A stretch of 64,000 bases of DNA from Pedobacter cryoconitis (GTDB taxonomy: Bacteria; Bacteroidota; Bacteroidia; Sphingobacteriales; Sphingobacteriaceae): assembly GCF_014207135.1 (NCBI RefSeq), contig NZ_JACHCC010000002.1, forward strand, positions 310,001 to 374,000, in the 5' to 3' direction. Every line of letters starts with the position of its first letter. The stretch's first letter is position 1. This document shows positions 1 through 7,047 of the stretch, one piece after another. The position numbers and the translations under genes were made by a program. A model generated the notes under the pieces. That model had not been told where the DNA came from, did not search any database, and saw only the letters and a program-made list of their open reading frames with translations.

Positions 1-1
1 A

Positions 2-214
2 AATTCTGATGAATCACAGTATATGAATAACTGGACAATGTCTGCAGGTGGTACCCCTCTTATGCCACCAATGCCGAAGGTTCAGGTGATCAGGGGATTT
101 CTTTATAATCATTTGTATCATCATCGTGGAGAACTTATCGCACACCTCAGAGCAACGGGAAATAAAGTGCCGTCTTTATACGGCCCTAATTATGAAGAAT
201 CCCAACGCTCCTAA
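2..214 (+). CDS. DinB family protein, C-terminal part (cut by window start)
   Basis: The reading frame is open to the left edge, so this is only the last 70 codons; the ATG at 23 is internal. The stretch FLYNHLYHHRGELIAHLR with its His residues, followed by a Pro-Ser-Leu-Tyr-Gly-Pro tail, is the C-terminal helix of DinB/DUF664 four-helix proteins, which bind a metal through three His and often act as thiol-dependent (e.g. bacillithiol) transferases. It precedes a degraded ArsR/SRPBCC pair and a VOC gene, a grouping common in Bacteroidota. The substrate is unknown. The family call is fairly safe; the N-terminal part is not visible. Confidence 0.75.
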   Translation, partial: NSDESQYMNNWTMSAGGTPLMPPMPKVQVIRGFLYNHLYHHRGELIAHLRATGNKVPSLYGPNYEESQRS

Positions 215-239
215 ATTTTGTAAAACGAAGTTGAATTGT

Positions 240-418
240 CTAACTTTTTGCTGGAGATTGGTAATCCCTGCTTTTTCACCCCCACTCTCCACCTCCTCAT
301 ACAACAGCCTGGGCAACAAAATTTGATATGACCCGCCAAGCAGTATCAAAACATATTAAAGTATTGCACGAATGCGAATTGATTAAGCCTGAGCAGAGTG
401 ACAGGGAGATTATCGACA
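240..418 (+). pseudogene. ArsR-type HTH regulator remnant
   Basis: From 322 the frame reads FDMTRQAVSKHIKVLHECEL and continues IKPEQS, which is the recognition helix and wing of an ArsR winged helix. The preceding part (NSLGNK, up to 320) lies in another frame, so the gene breaks at the A-run 318-321. The frame then stops at 421-423 before the end of the domain, and an adjacent frame resumes with LKEQ-like residues. No intact start or N-terminal helix remains. In related genomes such a regulator precedes SRPBCC and VOC genes. I infer a decayed repressor of the downstream VOC gene. Confidence 0.6.
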
Positions 419-565
419 ATTAAAGAACAGAAAAAATGTTTTATTATTTATAATGAATCCCGTATCCGCATGGAAAAGATGATTGACATGGGATTTAAGA
501 TCGGGTTTACCATAACATTAAAAAATCTGGAAGATCTGTTGACAGCGCTATCGCAGAAATTATAA
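419..565 (+). pseudogene. SRPBCC/AHSA1-like protein remnant (C-terminal end)
   Basis: In a frame shifted from the ArsR remnant, about 48 codons end with MEKMIDMGFKIGFTITLKN followed by LEDLLTALSQKL and a stop. A Met-Gly-Phe-Lys-x-Gly-Phe helix followed by a Leu-rich last helix is typical of the end of SRPBCC (AHSA1-like) proteins. The beta-grip part is absent, so an internal deletion seems to have joined the ArsR tail to the SRPBCC tail. The product is surely non-functional. Assignment rests on this short C-terminal motif only. Confidence 0.45.
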
Positions 566-644
566 GAAGGAAAGTGTCAATCACATTGACAACGAAATGT
601 TGAATAGCGTGAGCAGAAAAAATTAAAAACTTAAAAATAAAGTT

Positions 645-1085
645 ATGAGAACAATCAATCCCTGGATCAACTTCAATGGAAATGCTGAAGAAGCATTCAC
701 TTTTTACAAATCAGTTTTTGGCGGAGATTTCGCAAAGATCATTCGTTTCAAAGACCTATCAAGCTCTGAATTTCCGGTAGGAGAAAACGAAGCAAATAAA
801 ATAATGACCATTGCTTTACCTATAGGAAAACACAATGTGTTAATGGCCAATGATGTTCCGGAATTTATGGGACGAGTAAACGAAAACGAAAACAGGTCTA
901 AAATATCTATTAGTGCAGAAAGTCGTGAAGAAGCAGACCAAATATTTAACGGATTATCAGCAGGTGGAGATATTGAAGGCCCCATCGGCGACAGCCCCTG
1001 GGGCACTTACGCCGGAATGTTTAGAGACAAATATGGTATTGAATGGATTGTGGAATTTGACCCAAATTATAACGGGAAAATTTAA
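645..1085 (+). CDS. PhnB-like VOC family protein
   Basis: A 146-residue protein with the PhnB/3-dmu-9_3-mt fold: the opening INPWINFNGNAEEAFTFYKS and the later GPIGDSPWGTYAGMF and YGIEWIVEF strands are the family signature. These small vicinal-oxygen-chelate proteins are cytoplasmic; most have no proven reaction and are often annotated as glyoxalase-like. The length is normal and the gene looks intact, unlike its decayed ArsR and SRPBCC neighbours upstream. The ATG at 645 follows an AT-rich leader without a clear ribosome site, as is usual in this phylum. The substrate is unknown. Confidence 0.85.
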   Translation: MRTINPWINFNGNAEEAFTFYKSVFGGDFAKIIRFKDLSSSEFPVGENEANKIMTIALPIGKHNVLMANDVPEFMGRVNENENRSKISISAESREEADQIFNGLSAGGDIEGPIGDSPWGTYAGMFRDKYGIEWIVEFDPNYNGKI

Positions 1086-1350
1086 CCAAAGAAAAAAGCG
1101 GTCCCTTACATGGTGCCGAATCCAATGCCGTAAAGTTAAGCCAACAATTTGCGCGTAAAGATTGAATTTACGGTAATATCACACTTAAAATTAATAAGAT
1201 CTGATTACGGCTTTAAATCCGATTTAAATTTTTAAAGTCTCTAAAAAAGTCAAAAATGGTACAAGTTGTTCGATTGGAATCCCCCCCTGAAAAGCCTTTA
1301 ATAGAGTAGAGGAAATTTATAGTACACCTGTATTAAAGACTGGATATAGA
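1086..1350. other. Intergenic stretch with a possible gene fragment
   Basis: No intact gene is seen. Just after the VOC stop, in another frame, 1079-1165 reads a protein-like tail (GPLHGAESNAVKLSQQFARK then D and stop) that could be the end of a lost gene; I do not recognise its family. The rest is AT-rich with a C-run near 1282. Confidence 0.3.
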
Positions 1351-1374
1351 AAAGGGCATCCAATTTGAATGCCC
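1351..1374 (-). terminator. Hairpin terminator after the NTF2-like gene
   Basis: On the minus strand GGGCAT, a 9-base loop and ATGCCC are followed by TTTTC. It begins 12 bases past the stop of the gene ending at 1386. The stem is only 6 bp, so termination strength is uncertain. Confidence 0.5.
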
Positions 1375-1385
1375 TCTTTATGCTA

Positions 1386-1760
1386 TTATTTGATAGTTTC
1401 TGCACGGTGATAAAACTTTGCAGCAATTGTCCATTTCCCATCTACCTTTAAAAGATTGAGGTAATCAACCATTACATTCTCATTTAAGCGTAAACGTACT
1501 TTAGCGAATGCAATTTCATCCGACAGTACATCTATCATTAATACCTCATCCTTACGCGGAGAACCAAGTTCCTGCGGGGATTTTCTTCCCTTTACAATTT
1601 CCCTGTATTCTGCTATTGGACGGACAACTACATTGTTATCCTGCGATGTATATAGTACGGATCCAGGATGAAATACCTGGTCAAATTTCGTAAGCTCTTG
1701 TGTGTAGATTACATCAAAGTAATCATTAAGCATCAATTGGATTTCTTCTGTTACCATCAT
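1386..1760 (-). CDS. NTF2-like (SnoaL/lumazine-binding type) protein
   Basis: A 124-residue cytoplasmic protein with the NTF2-like cone fold. An N-terminal helix (EEIQLMLNDYFDVIYTQEL) leads to a phrase about a starting value (FHPGSVLYT), then alternating strands, and the end KVDGKWTIAAKFYH is the typical last strand pair of the SnoaL/putative lumazine-binding group. Such proteins bind small molecules or act as isomerases, but sequence alone does not tell the ligand. It stands alone on the minus strand, divergent from the lipoprotein gene at 2105, with its own hairpin downstream. The start may be the first or second ATG. Confidence 0.75.
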   Translation of the reverse strand: MMVTEEIQLMLNDYFDVIYTQELTKFDQVFHPGSVLYTSQDNNVVVRPIAEYREIVKGRKSPQELGSPRKDEVLMIDVLSDEIAFAKVRLRLNENVMVDYLNLLKVDGKWTIAAKFYHRAETIK

Positions 1761-2104
1761 TTTGTTTTTAAATATTTAGTTAGTAATGGTTAAGGTAAAA
1801 TATAAGATTGATCTGCAAGGTTTTCCATTGTCATAAGAAGTATTATTACAATTAGCTAACTAATGACCTTAAATACTAATGAAGATTGTGAAACAAACTG
1901 TTTTATATAAAAAGATGAACAAGATGAATAGGTACTACTTCCACTGTATAAAAGTGGTTAATTTCAACACATACACTAAAACAAGCCTGTTTTTTCGTGA
2001 AAAGTTAGCAATCTATAGTCATAAGGTAAAATTTTCACATTATAACATAAATATATTTTTAGATTATCTTCAAAATAGTAATTTTTAAATATAATCTAAA
2101 TTCT
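1761..2104. other. Divergent intergenic region
   Basis: 344 bases between the NTF2-like gene and the lipoprotein gene. It is very AT-rich and must hold both promoters; no convincing TTTG/TAnnTTTG pair is seen. A 69-codon frame at 1879-2088 has poor protein character and is not called. Confidence 0.4.
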
Positions 2105-2890
2105 ATGCAAAAAACAACAATTAACTACTCTCATTTATTGTTATGTGCCCTACTTACGCTTGGTGTGTTCGTTGGGTGTAAAAAAGACAATGTTGCTCCA
2201 TCAAAACCAGAACCACCAGTACTTTCTATGAACCAGTTATACCAAAATGCCATACTGGATGCAATGGTTGCTGATAGTTCAGAAAGAATTGATACGTTAT
2301 GGGCATTAACCCCCGGAAACACTTCTTTAAAATGGAAAACAATTAATGGTAAACCGTATGTTTTACTGGCTAGCTTTATGCGTTATCCATCCAGCTATCC
2401 AGTTGGTGATTCAATCACCAATTCATGGGGCGAATCGTGGCTATTCATCCCACAACAAATGAAAGCACGCATAGGTGCTTCTTTCACTGCAACAAGTGAT
2501 ACAACAATGCGTATCTGCCAGCTGTTGGGCCTACCTCCTGCTAATAAACAAAGTAATACGCATATCGCTGAGGTTTGGGTAAACCCGGAACGTTTGTATA
2601 GGCCAGCAGGCAACCCAGCCATCACAACTACAACAACTGGTGCGGCACTAATTAATAATAATCCTGGAACTTACACCTCATGGTTTAATAGTTATATTGT
2701 TTTTGCCTATTATCGAACATTATCAACTACTTCAGATTACCATTACCCCTGGACGCGGTTGGGTTATACCTATGACTGGGCCCCTAAAACAAATCATGTG
2801 GGAATGAGTGAATACGTTTTACAATCCAGTTCAGGCGCTTGGGTGAATAATGTATCGAAAGTGAGTGACTATTTTAAAAAGGCTTTATAA
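2105..2890 (+). CDS. Lipoprotein of unknown function
   Basis: A 261-residue protein with a lipoprotein signal peptide: a hydrophobic core then GVFVGC with Cys25 followed by two Lys, so it is exported and probably outer-membrane anchored. The mature part begins with a Pro-rich linker and then has no motif I can name; it is rich in Tyr, Trp and Thr and has a GYTYDWAPKTNHVGMSEYVL segment near the end that looks like a compact extracellular domain. It lies upstream of pncA on the same strand with a 53-base gap, but there is no functional link that I can see. Confidence 0.75.
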   Translation: MQKTTINYSHLLLCALLTLGVFVGCKKDNVAPSKPEPPVLSMNQLYQNAILDAMVADSSERIDTLWALTPGNTSLKWKTINGKPYVLLASFMRYPSSYPVGDSITNSWGESWLFIPQQMKARIGASFTATSDTTMRICQLLGLPPANKQSNTHIAEVWVNPERLYRPAGNPAITTTTTGAALINNNPGTYTSWFNSYIVFAYYRTLSTTSDYHYPWTRLGYTYDWAPKTNHVGMSEYVLQSSSGAWVNNVSKVSDYFKKAL

Positions 2891-2943
2891 GCTAGGTACG
2901 AAGCCCCAAATCAATAAATTAATAACATTTAATCTAAAAAAAC

Positions 2944-3534
2944 ATGAATGCTTTAATTATTATCGATGTACAATATGATTTTTTACCAGGAGGCGCTTTA
3001 GCCGTTAACCATGGTGATGAAATCGTCCAAACAATTAATGAGTTACAGTCAAAATATGATCTGGTAGTAGCCACGCAAGATTGGCATCCAAAAGGTCATA
3101 AAAGTTTCTTTACTTCCCACCCAAATAAAAAACCATTTGAGGAAATATCGTTAAACGGACTAAATCAGGTATTATGGCCTGAGCACTGCATACAGGGAAC
3201 AAAGGGAGCTGAATTGGTTCCAGAACTTTTAACAAATGCTATTGAGGCTATTTTTAGAAAAGGGATGGATAAAGAAATTGATAGTTACAGCGGATTTTTT
3301 GATAATGGTAGAAAAAAATCTACAGGCATGGCCGATTACCTCAAAGGAAGAGGGGTTACAGAAGTAGCAGTTTGCGGAGTGGCAGCCGATTATTGTGTGT
3401 ATTATACAGCTAATGATGCGTTAGACTTAGGTTTTAAATCAAGTATTATAGAGCGCGCTTCTAAGCCTATATCTTCAGAAAGATATGAACGTGTTAAGAA
3501 AGACTTTCAGTCTAAGGGGGGAACTATTATTTAG
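2944..3534 (+). CDS. pncA: Nicotinamidase (pyrazinamidase)
   Basis: Hydrolyses nicotinamide to nicotinate and ammonia in NAD salvage; cytoplasmic. The 196-residue length is normal for the isochorismatase-like fold. Visible catalytic triad: Asp8 (IIIDVQYDF), Lys106 (FRKGMD) and Cys151 (GVAADYCV). Metal ligands are Asp47 and His49 in QDWHP and His81 in WPEHC. The following SYSGFFDNG motif is also family-typical. The ATG at 2944 opens directly on the conserved ALIIIDVQ strand, so the start is secure. The gene appears monocistronic. Confidence 0.95.
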   Translation: MNALIIIDVQYDFLPGGALAVNHGDEIVQTINELQSKYDLVVATQDWHPKGHKSFFTSHPNKKPFEEISLNGLNQVLWPEHCIQGTKGAELVPELLTNAIEAIFRKGMDKEIDSYSGFFDNGRKKSTGMADYLKGRGVTEVAVCGVAADYCVYYTANDALDLGFKSSIIERASKPISSERYERVKKDFQSKGGTII

Positions 3535-3642
3535 CTAAATAACACCCTGTTTTCCTTAAAACAAATTAAAACACCTTGATAAGTCAGTTTATTTCCCTCC
3601 GTTAGATAATAAAGTGCTATTTTTCAGTACGAAAAAGAAGTT

Positions 3643-4665
3643 ATGAAGAAAATAGGATTTTTATCGTTTGGGCATTGGTCTAACCATCATGCCTATAAAA
3701 CCCGTACAGGGAGTGACACATTACTTCAATCTATTGATTTGGCTGTCGCTGCAGAAGAAATTGGCATAGACGGCGCTTATTTTCGCGTGCATCATTTTGC
3801 AGCTCAATTGGCATCGCCATTTCCTTTGCTTGCGGCCATCGGTGCCAAAACAAGTAAAATAGAGATTGGAACGGGTGTAATTGATATGCGTTATGAAAAT
3901 CCGCTGTATATGGTGGAAGATGCGGGATCTGCGGATTTAATTTCGGGAGGGCGATTACAATTGGGAATCAGCAGAGGTTCGCCGGAACAAGTAATCGATG
4001 GGTGGCGTTATTTTGGATATGAACCAACCGAAGGAGAAACTGACACAGATATGGGACGCCGTAAGGCGTTAGAATTCCTGGATAAGTTAAAAGGTGTCGG
4101 ATTTGCCCAGCCTAATCCGTACCCGATGTTTCCGAATCCACCAGGTTTGTTACGCCTGGAGCCATATTCGGAAGGATTGCGGGAACGTATTTGGTGGGGG
4201 GCCGCTTCTAATGCTACTGCTGTTTGGGCTGCCGAAAACGGAATGTATCTGCAAAGTTCTACTTTGAAGTTTGATGAAAGCGGCAAACCTTTCCATATAC
4301 AGCAAGCCGAGCAGATCAGATTGTACAAAGATGCCTGGAAAAAAGCGGGGCACAATCGGGAACCGAGGGTTTCGGTGAGCAGGTCTATTTTTGCATTGGT
4401 GAACGATCAGGATCGCAATTACTTTGGGCAGGAAACCAGCAGGGTTGATAAAATTGGAATGATTGAACCTGACAAACGGGCCATTTTCGGAAGAAGCTAT
4501 GCCGCAGAGCCAGATCAACTCATCAAGGAGTTAGCTGAAGATGAAGCGATTCAAGAAGCAGATACGATTCTTTTGACAATACCCAATACATTAGGAGTCG
4601 ATTACAATGTACATGCACTGTCTTCTATTTTAGAGCATGTAGCACCCGGATTGGGTTGGCGCTAA
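3643..4665 (+). CDS. Luciferase-like (LLM class) flavin-dependent oxidoreductase
   Basis: A 340-residue cytoplasmic protein of the bacterial luciferase/F420-FMN TIM-barrel family. The N-terminus (IGFLSFGHWSNHHAYKTRTG), the EEIGIDGAYFRVHHFA segment and KIEIGTGVIDMRYENP match the flavin-binding barrel of LLM monooxygenases, and GGRLQLGISRGSPEQ is the usual phosphate-binding turn. Such enzymes use FMNH2 and O2, or reduce nitro or aldehyde substrates; the substrate cannot be read from the sequence. It is transcribed alone and ends at a strong bidirectional terminator. Confidence 0.85.
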   Translation: MKKIGFLSFGHWSNHHAYKTRTGSDTLLQSIDLAVAAEEIGIDGAYFRVHHFAAQLASPFPLLAAIGAKTSKIEIGTGVIDMRYENPLYMVEDAGSADLISGGRLQLGISRGSPEQVIDGWRYFGYEPTEGETDTDMGRRKALEFLDKLKGVGFAQPNPYPMFPNPPGLLRLEPYSEGLRERIWWGAASNATAVWAAENGMYLQSSTLKFDESGKPFHIQQAEQIRLYKDAWKKAGHNREPRVSVSRSIFALVNDQDRNYFGQETSRVDKIGMIEPDKRAIFGRSYAAEPDQLIKELAEDEAIQEADTILLTIPNTLGVDYNVHALSSILEHVAPGLGWR

Positions 4666-4680
4666 ATTTCAAAAAAACAA

Positions 4681-4716
4681 AAAAGCCTGAAAATCAAATA
4701 ATTTCAGGCTTTTTGC
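4681..4716. terminator. Bidirectional rho-independent terminator
   Basis: A perfect 12-bp stem (AAAAGCCTGAAA with TTTCAGGCTTTT), a 9-base loop, and A/T tracts on both sides. It lies between two convergent units and would end both the oxidoreductase transcript and the long minus-strand operon. Confidence 0.9.
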
Positions 4717-4744
4717 ATTTTAAAGGGTTAAAAATTGCTCATAA

Positions 4745-7036
4745 TTACTTGCGTTTTCTGCGGATTAATAAAACTGTTCCGATCAGAAACAACGCTCCTG
4801 GAATCACGCCATAATATAATACTTGTATCATTCTCACACTTGACTTGGTCAGCGTCGTGGTATTATCTTTAGGTCTTCTGCGGCTCACTTCTACCGGAAA
4901 TTCCCCGTAGGTGAACCAGCTAAAGATTTTCATAGCAAAATAGCTATTAATCGTACCCATATTGCCCCTTTCCAGCTCCCCATTACTAAAAAAATCTGCA
5001 TCACTGGTCACTACAATCCGCTGTTCCTTGTTTTTCACTTGCCGGGTCAGCATCAGTGCAGTGGGAAAACTCCCCTGCCGATCTCCTGCTTTAGCATCTA
5101 CGGTTAAAGCTGCTGAATCGACTGTAAATTTCCCCATTTTAATCCAGCTGGTTTGTTCATCTGTAATTAAAAGCGGATGCACAATAAAAGGCCCGGAATT
5201 TTCATAACTTAAAGCACCGGCACCTGGCATAGATACCACTGCCTTTTGCTGGAAAAATGGCTGCAGTCCCGGAGCCATTGCTACAGACCCGGCCGCCAGT
5301 ACTGGCGTAACCAGATCAAAAGAATAATCTCTACTACGCTGAACCACAGTTCCATCAAGCATTTTAACACCAAGCGGTTCCAGTAACGGGTTAACAATAC
5401 TTTGTTTACCAGGCTCGCCGGCAATAATCAGGTTGCCCCCATCGTCAATATATTTTTCGAGTTTAGCTTTGGCGGCAGCACTAAAAGCCACCTTAGGATC
5501 GCCAATCACCAAAGCACTAATGCCAGCGGGAATCTCTCCATGTTCCAAAGAAACACTATCTATATCAAACCCCTGGTTGATCATCGAACTGCTGATTAGT
5601 TTCTCATTGGCCAGCGTTCTGTATTCCCTATCACCTAATTTATCTATACCACACTGATAACCATCTGTTGCAAAAACAATTTTAGGTACTGCCTGAATCA
5701 ATCTTTTCAATGCAGCATCTTTTACATCTTCCTGCGGCCAAAAACCCTTATCGGGTGGAGGAAACGTCCTTAAAAAAGTGGTCTTGCCCTTATATTTTAA
5801 CTGCATCACCAATCTCCCGTTTTCACCGTTCAGGTTTATCTGTTTCCTGATCTCTTCCGGCCTTAAAAATTTCCGGAGATTTAACTTCTGCAGCTTTGCC
5901 ATATGGATAACAAGCTCTTCAAAGGTCTTTTTACTTTCTGCGAGTATTGCTCCCATACCAGGAACAGTATCGTTATAATAGACCCATTTCAACTTGATAT
6001 TGGGTTTAAAACGCAAGTAAGGTTCCCAACGGGCGATATCTTCAATACGCTGGCTGGGCGTAGACCCCCAATAAGAACCTTCCATCCCATTGATATACTC
6101 CGTTACCTCAATCGGTTCATCCCCCATTTTTTTAAGAATCTCCTGACTGGTTTTAGTAATCGTATTCTCCTTGGTCTCTGTAGCGTCATAATAGCCAATC
6201 ATTGGCTGACGGGAACTAATATAGGTAATGCTTAAGCCAATCAATACAATGAACATGTATCTGAGTACCTGCTGTAAAACCGGTTTGGATACCCTTTCCA
6301 ATTCCAGCTTTGTAATGGTAAAAGCCAGGAACATTCCAATAATTGCAAAGTAATAAATTACATCACGTGTATTTAATAAACCAGCCATCAGACGTCCCGC
6401 ACGACTCGGCATGGAAAGACTATACATTAAGTCCCGTACAAAATCAATCCCCTGCCCGACTGTTCCAATATAATTCATGAAAGCCAGTACCACAAAAGTA
6501 CTAATGGCCGCTACAGCCTGATAGGTGGTTAGACTGGATACAAAGATTCCTATAGCCGAATACGCACTTAACAGTAAAAAAGCAGCAAACAGAGCCACCA
6601 GAATATGCGGGTAATCAAAGTACGGTATAAACGTGGCACCTGCCAGTACAAACAAGCTCATGACACCTATAATCACCAGATTATAAGCCAACATGGCGGC
6701 AAATTTCCCATACACCACCTGGCTTAGTTTTACAGGAGAAGAATAAAGCAGTTTGATGCTCCCGCTACTGCTTTCTCTGCTAATAATTCCCATCGTGATC
6801 AATGGAATATACAGATATAAGCTCGTCAGAATTTTGGCAAGAATACCGATGGAATTCGGATTTGTAAATAGTTCTCCTGTTAAAAAGAGAAAACTTTTTC
6901 CCTTTTCCAATTGAGGCAAAACTGAAGTGAAGCCCACACTCATTTGTACAAAAAGTACAATCATCAGCAACCAGGCAATTGGGGAATAAAATAGCAGACT
7001 GAGTTCCAGCCTGGCTATTTGTATGATTTTCTTCAT
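4745..7036 (-). CDS. ABC-2 permease fused to GldG-like periplasmic domain (copy 2)
   Basis: A 763-residue membrane protein. Residues 1-240 form an ABC-2 type permease with about six membrane helices (start MKKIIQIARLELSLLFYSPI, later SSGSIKLLYSSPVKLSQVVYGK), followed by a further helix near 265. Residues about 280-735 form a large GldG/IFT52-like periplasmic domain (KIVFATDGYQ, ALVIGDPK, GGNLIIAGEPGKQS, IVVTSDADFFSNGE), and a last helix precedes the RRKRK tail. It therefore joins what GldF and GldG do in gliding-type ABC transporters. A paralogue lies at 12469-14748, and the ATPase is likely the 14754-15677 product. It is last in the operon, 11 bases after the M16 gene. The cargo is unknown. 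Confidence 0.85.
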   Translation of the reverse strand: MKKIIQIARLELSLLFYSPIAWLLMIVLFVQMSVGFTSVLPQLEKGKSFLFLTGELFTNPNSIGILAKILTSLYLYIPLITMGIISRESSSGSIKLLYSSPVKLSQVVYGKFAAMLAYNLVIIGVMSLFVLAGATFIPYFDYPHILVALFAAFLLLSAYSAIGIFVSSLTTYQAVAAISTFVVLAFMNYIGTVGQGIDFVRDLMYSLSMPSRAGRLMAGLLNTRDVIYYFAIIGMFLAFTITKLELERVSKPVLQQVLRYMFIVLIGLSITYISSRQPMIGYYDATETKENTITKTSQEILKKMGDEPIEVTEYINGMEGSYWGSTPSQRIEDIARWEPYLRFKPNIKLKWVYYNDTVPGMGAILAESKKTFEELVIHMAKLQKLNLRKFLRPEEIRKQINLNGENGRLVMQLKYKGKTTFLRTFPPPDKGFWPQEDVKDAALKRLIQAVPKIVFATDGYQCGIDKLGDREYRTLANEKLISSSMINQGFDIDSVSLEHGEIPAGISALVIGDPKVAFSAAAKAKLEKYIDDGGNLIIAGEPGKQSIVNPLLEPLGVKMLDGTVVQRSRDYSFDLVTPVLAAGSVAMAPGLQPFFQQKAVVSMPGAGALSYENSGPFIVHPLLITDEQTSWIKMGKFTVDSAALTVDAKAGDRQGSFPTALMLTRQVKNKEQRIVVTSDADFFSNGELERGNMGTINSYFAMKIFSWFTYGEFPVEVSRRRPKDNTTTLTKSSVRMIQVLYYGVIPGALFLIGTVLLIRRKRK

Positions 7037-7047
7037 ATTTTAAAACG

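Noticed and set aside
126..326. 66-codon open frame overlapping the DinB end
   Set aside because: Its first part is an out-of-frame shadow of DinB; only the last few codons (NSLGNK) belong to the decayed ArsR gene, described as a pseudogene.
1879..2088. 69-codon frame in the divergent gap
   Set aside because: Composition is set by AT-rich DNA (Lys, Asn, Tyr, Phe), with no motif and no sign of a conserved fold.
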